This document shows, piece after piece, positions 15,735-17,096 of a DNA stretch of 17,096 bases. Origin of the DNA: Glaciecola sp. UBA983 (GTDB lineage: Bacteria; Pseudomonadota; Gammaproteobacteria; Enterobacterales; Alteromonadaceae); contig DBBN01000005.1 of assembly GCA_002292215.1 (NCBI GenBank), forward strand, positions 1-17,096. Direction: 5' to 3'. How positions within the stretch are numbered: the stretch's first letter is position 1; each line of letters opens with the position of its first letter. Made by a program: the position numbers and the translations under genes. The notes beneath the pieces are model-generated. The model worked only from the letters and a program-made list of their open reading frames with translations. It was not told where the DNA came from and did not search any database.

Positions 15735-17096
15735 TGTTTGATATGGCGCTAAGGTTAATGTTTGTTGATCTTGCGCCAGAACCATATTAGAAAGCAAGTC
15801 AGACCAGGTTTGCGTGCTAATCAGATTCACATCACTGATGCGGATGAATTGTTCTTGTTTACTGATGTTGGTAATACAAAAAACACTCTGAGCGCGGTCC
15901 ATACTTTGTCGCCAATACCCAAAGCAATGTTCACCAAGTTGTAATGTGAACTGTGTCGCATTGGGATGAAATGCCGACTGTTGTTGACGAATATTGATCA
16001 GCGTTTTCATTTTATCTAAAATGATATAATGCAATGAGTTTTCATTATTTAACACCGTATCCAGTTTATTGTATTCCCAACGATGGCGATTGATAGAGCG
16101 ATTCTGTCCAGTATTTCTCACCCGTTCAATGTCATTCATGGTGCCTAATAAGCTATGGATATAAACACCAGGGATCCCTTCCAAACCTAGCATAATGGTG
16201 TGCGCACACATAAATCGTGCGATTTGCCATTCATCCTCACCTTCATGCGTACCTCTACATGCATCAATCAATGCTATATTAATTTCATAGGGCGATTGCG
16301 AGCCGTCAGCAGCCGTTCGCCATGATATTTTGCCATTAAAATCTTGCATGGTAGTGACCAACTCATTGATTGTTTCAGGCGCTAATAGCCCTTCAGCAGG
16401 ACGCAAACCAATCCCATCATGAGAGGCAATAAAGTTGAAGTAAGCGGTGCCGTTTTGAGCAGGAGGCATACTCATGAGCCATTGTGTTAACGCTGACGAA
16501 TCTTGTGATACCAGCGTGTTAATGAGTAATGGGGGCAGGCTAAAATTATAAATAGCATGCGCTTCATTAGCATTACCAAAATAACTTAAATTTTCTTGGT
16601 TAGGGATATTCGTCTCAGTAATGATAATGGCTTTGGGGGATTTATGTTCAATCAATAACCGATATAATTTAATGATTTCATGCGTTTTTACCAAGTTAAT
16701 ACAGGATGTGCCAAGAGTTTTCCATAAAAACGCGACTGCATCGAGGCGAAACAACGACGCACCATTTTCAAGGTACAAGTTTATGATCCGTGCGAACTCA
16801 ATTAACACGTTAGGGTTAGTAAAATCAAAATCTACTTGGTCATGTGAAAACGTACACCATACATGTTGCAAGCCATGTGATGTCTCAGTAGGTTTGAGTA
16901 ATGGGCTAACACGTGGACGCGTCACCATACTGGTATCATCCTCAGGCGAAGCAGTCATGAAAAAATCATGGCCTTTACCGGACCCAGCAATAAAATTAGT
17001 AAACCATTGACTGCGGGCAGAGCAATGATTGATGACTAAGTCGAACATCAGGTTATATTCACGGCTCAGTTGATTGATGTCTCGCCAATCACCGTG
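15714..17096 (-). CDS. GH13_18 sugar phosphorylase (N-terminal part outside window)
   Basis: The frame stays open to the last base (reading [18 protein letters not shown] inward), so the gene starts beyond the window; about 460 residues are visible and roughly the first 110 are missing. The four GH13 regions are intact: FDLVINH (Asp codon 17040-17042), FRLDAV (nucleophile Asp codon 16740-16742), ITETN (acid/base Glu codon 16614-16616) and SHDGIG (Asp codon 16416-16418). The block [15 protein letters not shown] followed by NRSINRH is diagnostic of the sucrose phosphorylase subfamily; its Asp (codon 16131-16133) and Arg help hold phosphate and the acceptor sugar. These enzymes release glucose 1-phosphate from sucrose, glucosylglycerol, glucosylglycerate (E. 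coli YcjM) or sucrose 6'-phosphate. The specificity here cannot be fixed. Related solutes are used for osmoprotection in marine bacteria. Confidence 0.9.
   Translation of the reverse strand, partial: HGDWRDINQLSREYNLMFDLVINHCSARSQWFTNFIAGSGKGHDFFMTASPEDDTSMVTRPRVSPLLKPTETSHGLQHVWCTFSHDQVDFDFTNPNVLIEFARIINLYLENGASLFRLDAVAFLWKTLGTSCINLVKTHEIIKLYRLLIEHKSPKAIIITETNIPNQENLSYFGNANEAHAIYNFSLPPLLINTLVSQDSSALTQWLMSMPPAQNGTAYFNFIASHDGIGLRPAEGLLAPETINELVTTMQDFNGKISWRTAADGSQSPYEINIALIDACRGTHEGEDEWQIARFMCAHTIMLGLEGIPGVYIHSLLGTMNDIERVRNTGQNRSINRHRWEYNKLDTVLNNENSLHYIILDKMKTLINIRQQQSAFHPNATQFTLQLGEHCFGYWRQSMDRAQSVFCITNISKQEQFIRISDVNLISTQTWSDLLSNMVLAQDQQTLTLAPYQTLWLTNR

Noticed and set aside
16621..17010. A 129-codon open frame on plus opposite the sugar phosphorylase.
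   Set aside because: The minus frame carries the conserved GH13 regions I to III here, and the plus frame has no family signature or ribosome binding site of note.
1..17096. CRISPR arrays, tRNA/rRNA genes, transposases, integrases or toxin-antitoxin pairs.
   Set aside because: None was seen on either strand; intergenic spaces are short and filled by promoters, terminators and leaders, and all long frames fit known chromosomal families or the one small unknown protein.

Overview
The window reads as chromosomal DNA of a marine gammaproteobacterium, most likely an Alteromonadales member (Alteromonas/Paraglaciecola/Colwellia-like). The basis is the AT-rich but non-extreme composition, gammaproteobacterial housekeeping genes (glnS, sohB, yciK, cmoM, btuE-type peroxidase), a Pla-1/cef (VolA-like) lipoprotein lipase, and two GH13 carbohydrate enzymes. 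I saw no rRNA, tRNA, CRISPR array, insertion sequence or phage gene. The genus call is inference.

Layout. 1-1443: 3' part of a GH13 alpha-amylase/CGTase-like enzyme, converging on a LacI-family regulator (1473-2489, minus); these look like the edge of an alpha-glucan utilisation locus that continues to the left. 2490-2677: divergent lacI-glnS regulatory region with an extended -10 promoter for glnS and a perfect 10-bp-arm palindrome. 2678-4330: glnS, then a bidirectional terminator, then a yciK-type short-chain dehydrogenase on minus (4418-5167, GTG start). 5168-5514: non-coding regulatory region with a lipase promoter and a FadR-operator-like sequence. 5515-8118 and 8254-10845: two large secreted lipoproteins, a VolA-like lipase and a PvdQ/aculeacin-acylase-type Ntn hydrolase, each followed by a strong intrinsic terminator. 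10939-12042: sohB. 12154-12483 (minus): a small basic uncharacterised protein behind a long bidirectional hairpin. 12581-14250: Nif3/YbgI-type metal protein and cmoM (tRNA wobble methyltransferase). 14245-14724 (minus): glutathione peroxidase. 14844-15734: beta-hydroxyacid dehydrogenase. 15714-17096 (minus): partial GH13_18 sugar phosphorylase running off the right edge.

How the genes relate. Most genes are single transcription units separated by clear terminators or converging tail to tail, so this is mainly a conserved core region with three accessory-flavoured pieces: the glucan locus edge on the left, the lipoprotein lipase/acylase pair in the middle (both predicted to act on acyl substrates at the cell envelope), and the sugar phosphorylase on the right. 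The best candidates for new biology are regulatory: the FadR-like site at the lipase start point, a GAGTA/TACTC/GAGTA alternative-hairpin arrangement that covers the acylase ribosome binding site, and the lacI-glnS palindrome. I did not find a convincing wholly novel multi-gene system.
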